Positions 8,465 through 17,189 of a stretch of DNA of 52,151 nt are shown one piece after another (position 1 is the first letter of the stretch; each line of letters starts with the position of its first letter). Origin of the DNA: Porphyromonas sp. (GTDB lineage: Bacteria; Bacteroidota; Bacteroidia; Bacteroidales; Porphyromonadaceae); contig JAUMWS010000004.1 of assembly GCA_030529525.1 (NCBI GenBank), positions 1-52,151 of the forward strand. Direction: 5' to 3'. The notes beneath the pieces were generated by a model that saw nothing but the letters and a program-made list of their open reading frames with translations, ran no database searches and was not told the DNA's origin. Position numbers and translations under genes: made by a program.

Positions 8465-11290
8465 ATGAGCTCATCACTATTCCGAAAAGTTTGTGGCGGT
8501 CTGCTACTTATTCTTTTCGTAACCGCCTTTTTCTCTGTGCATGCACAGACCGAACCTTCGACCCTGACCTTGACCATTTCGGGTGCTATCAAAGATAAAA
8601 AGAGCAGTAAAGGTATTCCTCACGCAACGCTGTACATCAAAGAGTTGCAAAGCGGTGTCATTGCAAATGAGAGCGGACTCTTCACGCTCCATTTAGTACC
8701 CGGCACGTATGGTCTTATCGTAAAATCTTTGGGCTATAAACCTCTGCACACTTCTCTAACAATAAACAGTGATGGAGAAAAGAACCTCGAATACCTTCTC
8801 GAACCGTCTGTGTACAATATAGACAACGTGGTGGTCAAGCGCAACAAACGGGCAGAAGATCCTGCCTATCCCATTATGCGCAAAGTGATGAGCAGGACTC
8901 CCATATATGAGAAAATAGTCAAGAGCTATGTCTCGCATGCCTATACCAAAGGCTCTATGAAGCTTAAAGACCTCCCTTTCTTCCTGAAGAATGTACAAGA
9001 AGAAGGAGTAGCGATGAAAGAGTATATCGGTAAGAGGTTTGTCTTAGAGGGCGAACTCGAGACCACCTACACCTCTCCGAACAGCTACAAATACCATACA
9101 CTGGCAATGCGCTCCTCCATTCCTGAGAAGCTAAGCAAGTCCAGTGCAACAGCCGTACCCGTCATAAACTCCCTGATGAGCAATATATATGGAGCCAACA
9201 TAGGCTTAGGAAACAACGGTTCTATACCAAGTCCCATCCGTCTCAATGGCTTGCGTCTCTACTCTTACAAGCTAAAAAGCGCAACTACAGAGGGTGACGA
9301 AACCATCTATCACATATCCTACGCCAGCAGGGAAGACGGAACCACAAAGGGAGAACTACACATCTCGGACAAAACATGGGCGCCCACGCATCTTACTGCC
9401 AATATGTCCCTGATGAATACAATGAAGCAAGCTCTCAACGTTACACTGAATCCCGTGCAGGATGGTCTCCTTCTGCCCACCTCTTATGCTTTGAACATGA
9501 GTATGAATATGCTGGGTATTGAAATGGATTTCAGCTCCTACTCTGCCACTTCTTACAAAAATGTGGTACTGGATAGCTCCATAGATAAGATTAAGGAGGC
9601 AAGAATCTCAGAAGAAGAGAAGAGTATGCCGGAAGAAGAGCTGTTTCAACCCATAAAGCGAAGCCGGAAGAGAAAAATAGAGAAAGAGATTACCGGCCTT
9701 GAACATAAGCTGGACACTCTTGGGCTGAACGTTACAGACAAATACCTCATACCCGAAATCAAGAGAACAATAAACGTATCATCCGACTCTCTTGCCCTGC
9801 AGAGAGACTCTATTTATTGGCAAAGTATCTCCACACAACCACTCTCCGCGGAAGAGAAAGAGAGCTATGCGAAACAGGATTCACTGACCAAAGTCTTCGA
9901 GAAGAAGCGTGCATTGGCTCCCAAGAAAGAGGGTCAGCGCACCGGAACAGACCCTGTGGAACTTCTGCTCTTCGGGTACGACTATCTTTCGAAGAATAAA
10001 AAGTGGACGATGGGAATAAACGGACTCCTCGGCATGACCCTGAACAACTACCGGTACACAGATGGTCTCTGGCTGGGTCCATCCTTCTTGATCCGCTACA
10101 ATAACCGCAGCAAAGAACGCCCTATACTGCTTGACATCAAGCCAAGCATATACTACACCACTCACCGGAAAGAGTTGTACTGGCGTGTGGAATCTTATCT
10201 CGAGTATGCCGGAATGCGTAGAGGATTGTTCACACTAAGGGCAGGACATCACAGCGACGATATTAGCGGGCAGAGGCTTGGACTATTCACCGATCTCAGC
10301 AACGGATTCTTCACTCTCTGGGATGGTCGTTACACCCATATGCTATACGATAGAAGCTACGTACACGTACAGAATAAGATAGACCTCTTTAATGGTGTAA
10401 AGCTTACCTTGGGAGCCGAACACAGAAGAAGCCAACAGCTTCCGGACAAGCGGATATGGGGCTTTACCCAACTGGGACAACGAAGCTTTGTCAACTTCAT
10501 GAATGCCGAGACACACTACCCTTATCCCAACTATTACACCATGGAGAAGCACCGCTCCAACACGATAAACGTCTCACTCTCATTCAACACATCGCCCTAC
10601 TATAGAGTGATAAACGGGAGAAAAGAGGTGCTGAACGAGATCAACATGGAAAAAATCATCTCCAACATCTTCGAAGTAAGCCAAAATGAAAATGGTAAAG
10701 GGCGTGTTATCTCGATTTCTACAGACGGTGGCAGCACTCCTGTTTCGAGTAGTTGGACTGCAAGAAATCCACTCTTCTTCTCCTTGAAATACAAGCAAGC
10801 CATTGCCTCTCCGGGCAGCAACGATAGCGACTACAGCCTTATCTCCGGACATCTGAAAGGATTGTATCACATCACACACAATTACCCTATAATTTACGAG
10901 GCAGAGCTGGGATACTATCCGCACCAAACACGGATGTATGCAGATGATAGAAACTATCTCAAGTACGAAAATACCTCATTCGTATCTCCTCGGGATTTCA
11001 TTTTCCACACGATGCCTCCATACACCTACACCGGCAAGCTGTATGGTAAAGGTCAGATCACAGCCCCTCTACCTCGTATAGTCGGTTTTCTATTCGGAAA
11101 ACGGAAATATCTGGTACAAGAGAAGTTGCAGTTGAAGTCTTATTGGGACAAAGCTCTGCCGCGAAAGCCATTTTTTGAAGCCGGCTACAATCTTTCTCTG
11201 TTAGGGGGATTCAGTGCCGGTGTATACTATGGAGGGTACAACTTCAAAGAACATCAGGGGGTGGCGATAAGATTTCTTTGGGACTTCTAA
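8465..11290 (+). CDS. DUF5686 family outer-membrane protein with carboxypeptidase-regulatory-like domain
   Basis: The 941-residue protein begins with a signal peptide (hydrophobic 11-24, cleavage likely after VHA). Next is a CarboxypepD_reg-like beta-sandwich (about 33-115: GAIKDKKSSKGIPHATLYI, PGTYGLIVKSLGYKPL) ending in NIDNVVVKRNKRAEDPAYPIMRKVM, which is typical of DUF5686 proteins. A long region follows whose last ~400 residues alternate as membrane beta-strands (YNNRSKERPILLDIKPSIYY, LGYYPHQTRMYADDRNYL). The final residue is aromatic (FLWDF), as in outer-membrane barrels. The exact role is not established; the architecture resembles TonB-dependent transporters but no plug is evident. Monocistronic, with its own promoter and a strong hairpin after the stop. 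Confidence 0.88.
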   Translation: MSSSLFRKVCGGLLLILFVTAFFSVHAQTEPSTLTLTISGAIKDKKSSKGIPHATLYIKELQSGVIANESGLFTLHLVPGTYGLIVKSLGYKPLHTSLTINSDGEKNLEYLLEPSVYNIDNVVVKRNKRAEDPAYPIMRKVMSRTPIYEKIVKSYVSHAYTKGSMKLKDLPFFLKNVQEEGVAMKEYIGKRFVLEGELETTYTSPNSYKYHTLAMRSSIPEKLSKSSATAVPVINSLMSNIYGANIGLGNNGSIPSPIRLNGLRLYSYKLKSATTEGDETIYHISYASREDGTTKGELHISDKTWAPTHLTANMSLMNTMKQALNVTLNPVQDGLLLPTSYALNMSMNMLGIEMDFSSYSATSYKNVVLDSSIDKIKEARISEEEKSMPEEELFQPIKRSRKRKIEKEITGLEHKLDTLGLNVTDKYLIPEIKRTINVSSDSLALQRDSIYWQSISTQPLSAEEKESYAKQDSLTKVFEKKRALAPKKEGQRTGTDPVELLLFGYDYLSKNKKWTMGINGLLGMTLNNYRYTDGLWLGPSFLIRYNNRSKERPILLDIKPSIYYTTHRKELYWRVESYLEYAGMRRGLFTLRAGHHSDDISGQRLGLFTDLSNGFFTLWDGRYTHMLYDRSYVHVQNKIDLFNGVKLTLGAEHRRSQQLPDKRIWGFTQLGQRSFVNFMNAETHYPYPNYYTMEKHRSNTINVSLSFNTSPYYRVINGRKEVLNEINMEKIISNIFEVSQNENGKGRVISISTDGGSTPVSSSWTARNPLFFSLKYKQAIASPGSNDSDYSLISGHLKGLYHITHNYPIIYEAELGYYPHQTRMYADDRNYLKYENTSFVSPRDFIFHTMPPYTYTGKLYGKGQITAPLPRIVGFLFGKRKYLVQEKLQLKSYWDKALPRKPFFEAGYNLSLLGGFSAGVYYGGYNFKEHQGVAIRFLWDF

Positions 11291-11300
11291 AAGAAGGCGA

Positions 11301-11351
11301 TTTTGAGGGAGAACTTTTATATAAAAATGGATTTGGAGTTCTCCCTCAAAA
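11301..11351 (+). terminator. Long hairpin after the DUF5686 gene
   Basis: Perfect 15-base stem TTTTGAGGGAGAACT (11301-11315) with 11337-11351. The following T-run is poor (CCTTTCTG), so it may stabilise the 3' end as much as terminate. Confidence 0.6.
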
Positions 11352-11474
11352 GAGACCTTTCTGTCTGATCTGTTTTTTAGCCCACGCTCGAGCAAAAACA
11401 GACAACCACCTACAAATCAATCCGATATAAAATTTCTCAAATTTGCGCTCAACTCTCCCCTCGGTCGGTTTTAT

Positions 11475-11520
11475 CGCCCGATTTTTAGTTAACAAACACA
11501 AAAATCGGAGGCGTTTTGCG
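11475..11520. terminator. Orphan terminator-like hairpin
   Basis: CGATTTTT (11479-11486) pairs with AAAAATCG (11500-11507), and CGCC/GGCG (11475-11478 with 11510-11513) extends it across a 2-base bulge. TTTTGCG follows. No gene ends nearby apart from the DUF5686 gene, which already has its own hairpin. The rest of the 11291-12048 gap holds the repeat at 11595-11882 and the lepA promoter. Confidence 0.4.
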
Positions 11521-11594
11521 TAAAAAATTGTCAAGTCTGTTTTTCACCTCAAATACAGCTGTTTTTAGCCCAAAATCACATAAAACACTAAGAG

Positions 11595-11882
11595 TCATTA
11601 GGTTAATTGTTTTTTCTAAACAGATTAATAGGTTTGATTAAACGTGTTTAGAGGAAACAGTAAACGTGTTCAATGAAATCAATGAACGTGTTCAAAAAAA
11701 ATCTGAACACGTTTAAACAAAACAGAGAGCATATTCACTCTTTTTCGGCTCCGAATACGCAAATAAATGCTAACAGAAAGGGAGCGATTTAACAGTTCGT
11801 TCACCCCCTAAAAGCGAAAGGAAAAGAGAGAAAAAAGATGAAAAATCAGAAGCTGTTTTTCGGTATGAAATATATAAAAATG
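11595..11882 (-). repeat. Intergenic arm-plus-array repeat, copy A
   Basis: Read on the minus strand, the arm starts CATTTTTATATATTTCATAC at 11882 and runs into an array of six units at 11704, 11683, 11661, 11639, 11617 and 11595 (TGAACACGTTTA, TGAACGTGTTCA, TAAACGTGTTCA, TAAACGTGTTTA, then two degenerate units). Steps are 21, 22, 22, 22 and 22 bases. The arm is the most diverged of the four copies, but AACTGTTAAATC is kept. It lies between the DUF5686 gene and lepA. Confidence 0.8.
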
Positions 11883-11975
11883 ACCCTTCAAAATCTTCCA
11901 TAAAAACCGAAAAACGGATACGAAAAACAGGGTTAAGAGGTCCCTTCTCTATTCAGAGGTCTCAATATAATTTTG

Positions 11976-11983
11976 TATCTTTG
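11976..11983 (+). promoter_or_regulatory. Promoter (-7 box) of lepA and possibly the whole run to 23663
   Basis: TATCTTTG fits TAnnTTTG, 65 bases before the lepA ATG. No clear -33 TTTG is present. Confidence 0.55.
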
Positions 11984-12048
11984 TATGCTATTAGACAAGC
12001 GTCTTCCGGCGAAAAGAAAGATTGAAACAATAATACATAGATCAGAGG

Positions 12049-13839
12049 ATGAAGCATATCCGCAACTTTTGCATCATTGCACACATAGACCACGGAAAGA
12101 GTACACTGGCAGACCGCCTGCTGGAGTTTACCAACACGTTGGACAAGAGTAGTATCACCTCACAAGTTCTGGACAATATGGACTTGGAGAAAGAGCGTGG
12201 GATAACCATTAAAAGCCACGCCATACAGATGAACTACTCTCTCAACGGTACGGACTATACTCTAAATCTCATAGATACTCCGGGACACGTGGACTTCTCA
12301 TACGAGGTTTCTCGTTCCATTGCAGCCTGTGAAGGCGCACTCCTGATCGTGGATGCGGCACAAGGCATTCAAGCCCAGACCATCTCCAATCTCTATATGG
12401 CTTTGGAGCATGATCTGGTCATCATCCCTGTTCTAAATAAGATAGACCTTCCAAGTGCACTTCCCGAAGAGGTTTCGGACGATATCGTTGCACTTCTCGG
12501 CTGCGACCGCTCGGAGATATTAAGAGCGAGCGGAAAGACGGGCGAAGGCATAGAGGATCTTCTCAAAGCGATAGTAGAGCGTGTGCCTGCACCTACGGGC
12601 AATCCTGATGGTCCGTTGCAATGCCTCATTTTCGATAGTGTATTCAACCCCTTTAGAGGTATCATCGCCTACTTTAAGGTCTGCAACGGAGTCATCCGCA
12701 AGGGAGATATGGTGAAGTTTATCGCCACCGGGAAAGAGTACGATGCCGATGAAGTGGGTATCTTGAAGTTGGATATGGTCCCACGACAAGAGATTCGCAC
12801 CGGTGATGTTGGCTATATCATCTCCGGGATCAAAAGCTCTAAAGAGGTGAAGGTGGGAGATACCATCACTCACGTTAAAGGGGGTGCCCCGGAAGCCATT
12901 GCAGGTTTTGAGGAGGTAAAACCCATGGTCTTCGCAGGGGTTTATCCGATAGATGCCGAGGATTTTGAAAATCTACGCGCCTCTTTGGAGAAGCTTCAAC
13001 TGAATGACGCATCGCTAACTTTCCAACCGGAAAGCTCGGCGGCTCTTGGTTTTGGATTCCGTTGCGGTTTCTTGGGACTACTACACATGGAGATCATTCA
13101 AGAGCGTCTCGACAGAGAGTATAACATGAGCGTTATTACGACAGTGCCTAACGTGTCGTACATTGTACACGATAAGAAAGGTAAAGTAACAGAGGTACAC
13201 AACCCTTCAGGCTTACCCGACCCTGCTTTTATAGACTATATCGAAGAGCCTTATATCAGAGCATCGGTGATAACGGATGTGGCTTACATCGGGCCTATCA
13301 TGACTCTCTGCCTCGGCAAACGGGGTATACTGGTACGCCAAGATTATATTTGGGGCAATCGTATAGAGATCATATTCGATATGCCTCTGGGCGAAATCGT
13401 GATAGACTTCTATGACAAACTCAAGAGCGTCTCTAAGGGGTACGCTTCATTCGACTATCATATCCATGACTATAGAGAATCCAAGCTGGTAAAGCTGGAT
13501 ATCCGTCTCAACGGAGAGCCGGTGGATGCTCTTTCGACACTGACTCATGCAAGCAACAGCGAGGCTTTCGGACGTCGTATGTGCGAGAAGCTGAAAGAAC
13601 TTATCCCGAGACATCAGTTCGATATTGCCGTTCAAGCAGCCATAGGAGCCAAGATCATTGCTCGTGAGACCATTAAAGCGGTACGAAAAGATGTAACAGC
13701 CAAATGTTACGGTGGCGATATCTCTCGTAAGAGAAAGCTGTTGGAAAAACAGAAAGAGGGTAAGAAGCGCATGAAGCAGGTAGGGTCTGTGGAAGTGCCT
13801 CAAAAGGCATTCCTTGCCGTACTTAAGCTGGATAGCTGA
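12049..13839 (+). CDS. lepA: Elongation factor 4 (LepA) GTPase
   Basis: Ribosome-associated GTPase that acts on stalled or misassembled ribosomes. The 596-residue protein has the P-loop AHIDHGKST (11-19), the G2 region with RGITIKSH, G3 DTPGHVDF (76-83) and G4 NKID (130-133). EF-G-like domains follow, then the LepA-specific C-terminal domain ([20 protein letters not shown]) ending FLAVLKLDS. Length is normal. First gene of a plus-strand run; dnaB follows after 43 bases. Confidence 0.97.
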   Translation: MKHIRNFCIIAHIDHGKSTLADRLLEFTNTLDKSSITSQVLDNMDLEKERGITIKSHAIQMNYSLNGTDYTLNLIDTPGHVDFSYEVSRSIAACEGALLIVDAAQGIQAQTISNLYMALEHDLVIIPVLNKIDLPSALPEEVSDDIVALLGCDRSEILRASGKTGEGIEDLLKAIVERVPAPTGNPDGPLQCLIFDSVFNPFRGIIAYFKVCNGVIRKGDMVKFIATGKEYDADEVGILKLDMVPRQEIRTGDVGYIISGIKSSKEVKVGDTITHVKGGAPEAIAGFEEVKPMVFAGVYPIDAEDFENLRASLEKLQLNDASLTFQPESSAALGFGFRCGFLGLLHMEIIQERLDREYNMSVITTVPNVSYIVHDKKGKVTEVHNPSGLPDPAFIDYIEEPYIRASVITDVAYIGPIMTLCLGKRGILVRQDYIWGNRIEIIFDMPLGEIVIDFYDKLKSVSKGYASFDYHIHDYRESKLVKLDIRLNGEPVDALSTLTHASNSEAFGRRMCEKLKELIPRHQFDIAVQAAIGAKIIARETIKAVRKDVTAKCYGGDISRKRKLLEKQKEGKKRMKQVGSVEVPQKAFLAVLKLDS

Positions 13840-13882
13840 TCTCATCATTCCGATACAATCACAGAATACGAACAAATAAGAT

Positions 13883-15385
13883 ATGGACTCTTCCGCAACA
13901 CAAACACAAGCATCCGGACACAGAGGTAGAAAGTCTCCTAATGTTCTCATGCCGGCAGCCATGAAACCGCCTCAGAATCTACAGGCGGAGCAGGTTGTAT
14001 TGGGCGCTCTCCTATTGGAGAAAGATGCTTATACGGAAGTGGGAGAGCTACTCCGTCCCGAAAGTTTCTACGACCCGCAACACAGGGTAATCTTTGAAGC
14101 GATAAGGGATCTTATACTCGAACAGAAGCCGTCGGACGTTATCACCGTCATCCGAAAGCTGAGAGAAAAGAAACAACTCGAGGCTGCGGGCGGAGACTAT
14201 TACGTCACACTTCTCAGTACACAGGTAACCAGCACAGCCCACTTGGAGACTCACGCAAGGATCATGCACGAGCATGCCATCCAGCGAGAGCTTATCGGAT
14301 TCTCCAACGAGGTCATCAAGTATGCCTACGATGACAGTGTGGATGTCAAGGATACCATGCAGATGGCGGAGAGCCGACTGTTTGAGATCACCCAACAGAA
14401 CGATAAAAATGAAGTGGTACCCGTAAGCTCCGTCTTACAGGAAGCCATGCGACAAATAGAGGCGGCATATATCAGGAAAGACGGTATCAGCGGTCTTAAC
14501 TCCGGCTTTGCCGATATAGATGCTCTGACTTCGGGTTGGCAAAACTCCGACTTGGTGATCATCGCAGCCCGTCCGGCTATGGGTAAGACAGCTTTTGTCC
14601 TTTCCATGGCAAAGGCTATGGCTATGGATTTTAATATTCCGGTGGCCATATTCTCTCTGGAAATGAGTAAGGTTCAGCTTCTGAATCGTCTTATCGTAAA
14701 TCATTGCGAGATCGAAAACGAAAAAATAAAACGTGGGGATCTCTCTACAGATGAGTGGAGAACACTGACGGAACGTGTGAGCGACCTCTACCAAGCCCCT
14801 CTCTATCTCGACGATACGGCAGGTCTTTCCGTCTTTGACTTGCGCTCGAAAGCGAGAAGACTTGTACGAGAGCACGATGTGAGAATGATCATCATCGACT
14901 ATCTACAGCTTATGACCGCCAGCGGAATGAAGAGCAATGCCAACCGTGAGCAGGAAGTGAGTATGATTTCACGCTCTCTGAAGCATCTTGCAAAGGAGCT
15001 TAACATTCCTATCATCGCCCTTTCTCAGCTGAACCGGGGGGTGGAGTCTCGTACGGGAGAAGCTAAAAGACCGCAACTTTCGGATCTTCGGGAGTCGGGA
15101 GCGATAGAGCAAGATGCAGATATGGTCTGCTTTATCCACCGTCCGGAATACTACAAGATTTTTCAAAGTGAAGATGGACAGATAGATTATAGGGGTATGG
15201 CGGAGTTTATCATAGCTAAACACCGTAATGGTCCTACGGATATAGTGCTGTTGAGATTCAAGGGCGAGCTCTTGAAGTTTTGCAACGGACACGATCTGGA
15301 TGTCCATCGAAACAGTACCCTGAGAACAGTACAAAGCAGTATAAGAAACTCTACAAAAGAGGAGGAAGACCTTCCTCCACATTAA
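13883..15385 (+). CDS. dnaB: Replicative DNA helicase DnaB
   Basis: Hexameric helicase that unwinds DNA at the fork. Of 500 residues, the first ~28 are a low-complexity tail. The N-terminal domain (about 30-135, PPQNLQAEQVVLGALLL) follows, then a linker and a RecA-type ATPase with Walker A ARPAMGKT (229-236), Walker B MIIIDYLQL (about 340) and the later LSQLNRGVESR and SDLRESGAIEQDADMV motifs. No intein is inserted. It lies 43 bases after lepA and 17 before plsC, so it is probably co-transcribed with both. Confidence 0.97.
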   Translation: MDSSATQTQASGHRGRKSPNVLMPAAMKPPQNLQAEQVVLGALLLEKDAYTEVGELLRPESFYDPQHRVIFEAIRDLILEQKPSDVITVIRKLREKKQLEAAGGDYYVTLLSTQVTSTAHLETHARIMHEHAIQRELIGFSNEVIKYAYDDSVDVKDTMQMAESRLFEITQQNDKNEVVPVSSVLQEAMRQIEAAYIRKDGISGLNSGFADIDALTSGWQNSDLVIIAARPAMGKTAFVLSMAKAMAMDFNIPVAIFSLEMSKVQLLNRLIVNHCEIENEKIKRGDLSTDEWRTLTERVSDLYQAPLYLDDTAGLSVFDLRSKARRLVREHDVRMIIIDYLQLMTASGMKSNANREQEVSMISRSLKHLAKELNIPIIALSQLNRGVESRTGEAKRPQLSDLRESGAIEQDADMVCFIHRPEYYKIFQSEDGQIDYRGMAEFIIAKHRNGPTDIVLLRFKGELLKFCNGHDLDVHRNSTLRTVQSSIRNSTKEEEDLPPH

Positions 15386-15402
15386 AAAGAAAAGATCGGG
15401 TT

Positions 15403-16137
15403 ATGAAGAGACTCTTTTACCTTGTTTACCTTACCCTTATAGCACTGCCATTATTTGCGATTGTAACCATCTTGTGTGCTATTTTTGCAGGAATCGGATC
15501 TGCGTTCATCAACGAGCGGATATTCAGTTACTATCCCGGTCGCATCTGGTCTCGTATAGCATTGGCTCTGTTTCTCTGCCCGATAGAGGTACGTGGAAAA
15601 GAGAATATCCCGAAAGGAAAGTCTACGATAGTGATATCAAATCACCAAAGTTCCCTCGATATTTACATGCTGTATGGCTATATGGGCATTCCGTTTAAGT
15701 GGGTGCTGAAAGGGGCTTTAAGAAAAGTTCCTTTCGTGGGATGGGCTTGCGAAAAGAGTGGATTCATTTTTGTAGACAACAGTAGCCCGAGAGCTGCAGC
15801 GCTTACAGTGAAGCAGGCAGAAGAAGCAATAAGAAACGGATACTCGATTTTCATATTCCCGGAAGGCTCTCGCACAGATAATGGAGAACTCCAACGCTTC
15901 AAAAGGGGTGCATTTAAAATAGCCCAAGATACGCAAGCCACCATTTTACCCGTAGCGATTAAAGGTGCGTATGAGTCTCTTCCCAAGAATGCTATATTTG
16001 TCAAACCTCGCAAACTTATATTAGAGATTGGTCTTCCTTTCGAGTCTTCCGTATTCGAGCAGTCGCCTCATGGACTTATAGAACTGACCCAACGTGGAGA
16101 AAATGAAGTTAGAACACTCATAGAGAAAAGTGTATGA
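15403..16137 (+). CDS. plsC: 1-acyl-sn-glycerol-3-phosphate acyltransferase
   Basis: Adds the second acyl chain to lysophosphatidic acid, giving phosphatidic acid for membrane lipids. The 244-residue protein has an N-terminal membrane helix (about 5-33), the catalytic H-x4-D motif in NHQSSLD (His81, Asp86) and the glycerol-phosphate motif FPEGSR (152-157). Upstream in-frame codons reach 15280 inside dnaB, but only the ATG at 15403 gives the normal N-terminus directly before the membrane helix. Its stop overlaps the start of the lipid kinase by 4 bases. Confidence 0.93.
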   Translation: MKRLFYLVYLTLIALPLFAIVTILCAIFAGIGSAFINERIFSYYPGRIWSRIALALFLCPIEVRGKENIPKGKSTIVISNHQSSLDIYMLYGYMGIPFKWVLKGALRKVPFVGWACEKSGFIFVDNSSPRAAALTVKQAEEAIRNGYSIFIFPEGSRTDNGELQRFKRGAFKIAQDTQATILPVAIKGAYESLPKNAIFVKPRKLILEIGLPFESSVFEQSPHGLIELTQRGENEVRTLIEKSV

Positions 16138-17189
16138 ACTCCAAGAAGAGATTCTATTATATCATTTGCAACCCTGCATCCGGAAAAAAACGAGATAAGG
16201 ATGAGGTTCTTTCTTCTCTTGAAAAAGCTATTCGAGAGAAGAAAGGCAGGTGTGAATCTCACAAAACAAAGTATCGAGGACACGGAGCAGAGCTGTCTCA
16301 AGAAGCCCTCAAAAAGGGTGCAGACGTTATAATAGTCATAGGTGGAGATGGCACTGTAAACGAAGTGGCGAGGTCTCTTGTAGGTACAAGTGCTATTTTG
16401 GGAATAATCCCTATGGGAAGCGGAAATGGTCTGGCAAGGGAGTTGGGCATTCCTCAAAATCCGGAAGAAGCAATCTCTACTCTGATGGAACACAAGTGGC
16501 TATCCATGGATGCCTGTACAGTGAATGAAGAATACTTCTTCTGCACTTGCGGTGTAGGGTTCGATGCCGAAGTGTCTGCCCGATTTAGCGAACGCACTCA
16601 GCGAGGACCGGCAGGATATGTTCAAGAGGTAGTGGATACGTTTTTCAAGCATGAGCCACTCCGATGTGAAATAGATGTGGATGGGAAAAAGAGCAAAAAC
16701 TCTCTCTTTCTACTGACTTGTGCCAATGCTTCCCAGTATGGGAATAACGCATATATCGCTCCACAGGCAGATATAACAGACGGAATTATTGATGTAACTA
16801 TGATAGAGGAGTTCTCGTTGGTACATTCAGGTCAAATTGCGTATCAACTCTTCTCCAAAGGTTTGGACAAAAATCCGTATACAAAACAGCTTCGAGGAAA
16901 ACGCATAGAAATAAAACTTCAAAGTCCGGTACACTTCCATGTGGATGGAGATCCGAAGCCAAAGACAGATCTTCTCCTGATAGAAATGAAACCGAAAGCT
17001 CTTAATATCATATACGGCCAGTACAAAGAGAAAGAGCAGACGATTCTGGATGTCTTCTTTGCCTATACCAACAGCTATCTGGAATGGAAAGATGGTATTC
17101 TTGAGGATGTAGTTACAACCATTAAAGGAATTGGCAAGAAGAAAAACGATAACGACGAAGAGGAGGATACAAAGGAGATAGAAGCATGA
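16134..17189 (+). CDS. Diacylglycerol/sphingosine-type lipid kinase (YegS/DgkB family)
   Basis: The 351-residue cytoplasmic kinase carries family motifs NPASGKK (13-19), GGDGTVNE (70-77, ATP and catalysis) and PMGSGNGLARELG (about 93-105). The C-terminal half forms the lipid-binding beta-sandwich (FHVDGDPKP), followed by an acidic, lysine-rich tail (KKKNDNDEEEDTKEIEA). The substrate is a lipid alcohol. Diacylglycerol is plausible given plsC just upstream, but a sphingoid substrate cannot be excluded, since many Bacteroidota make sphingolipids. It starts in a 4-base ATGA overlap with plsC and ends in another with recQ. Confidence 0.9.
   Translation: MNSKKRFYYIICNPASGKKRDKDEVLSSLEKAIREKKGRCESHKTKYRGHGAELSQEALKKGADVIIVIGGDGTVNEVARSLVGTSAILGIIPMGSGNGLARELGIPQNPEEAISTLMEHKWLSMDACTVNEEYFFCTCGVGFDAEVSARFSERTQRGPAGYVQEVVDTFFKHEPLRCEIDVDGKKSKNSLFLLTCANASQYGNNAYIAPQADITDGIIDVTMIEEFSLVHSGQIAYQLFSKGLDKNPYTKQLRGKRIEIKLQSPVHFHVDGDPKPKTDLLLIEMKPKALNIIYGQYKEKEQTILDVFFAYTNSYLEWKDGILEDVVTTIKGIGKKKNDNDEEEDTKEIEA

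Noticed and set aside
11595..11715. CRISPR array
   Set aside because: Units are 12-base palindromes with 9-10-base spacers and drift in sequence; CRISPR repeats and spacers are much longer, and no cas gene is present.
15280..15402. Longer N-terminus for plsC
   Set aside because: The extra codons overlap dnaB and encode a basic, non-conserved stretch; the ATG at 15403 gives the family N-terminus.
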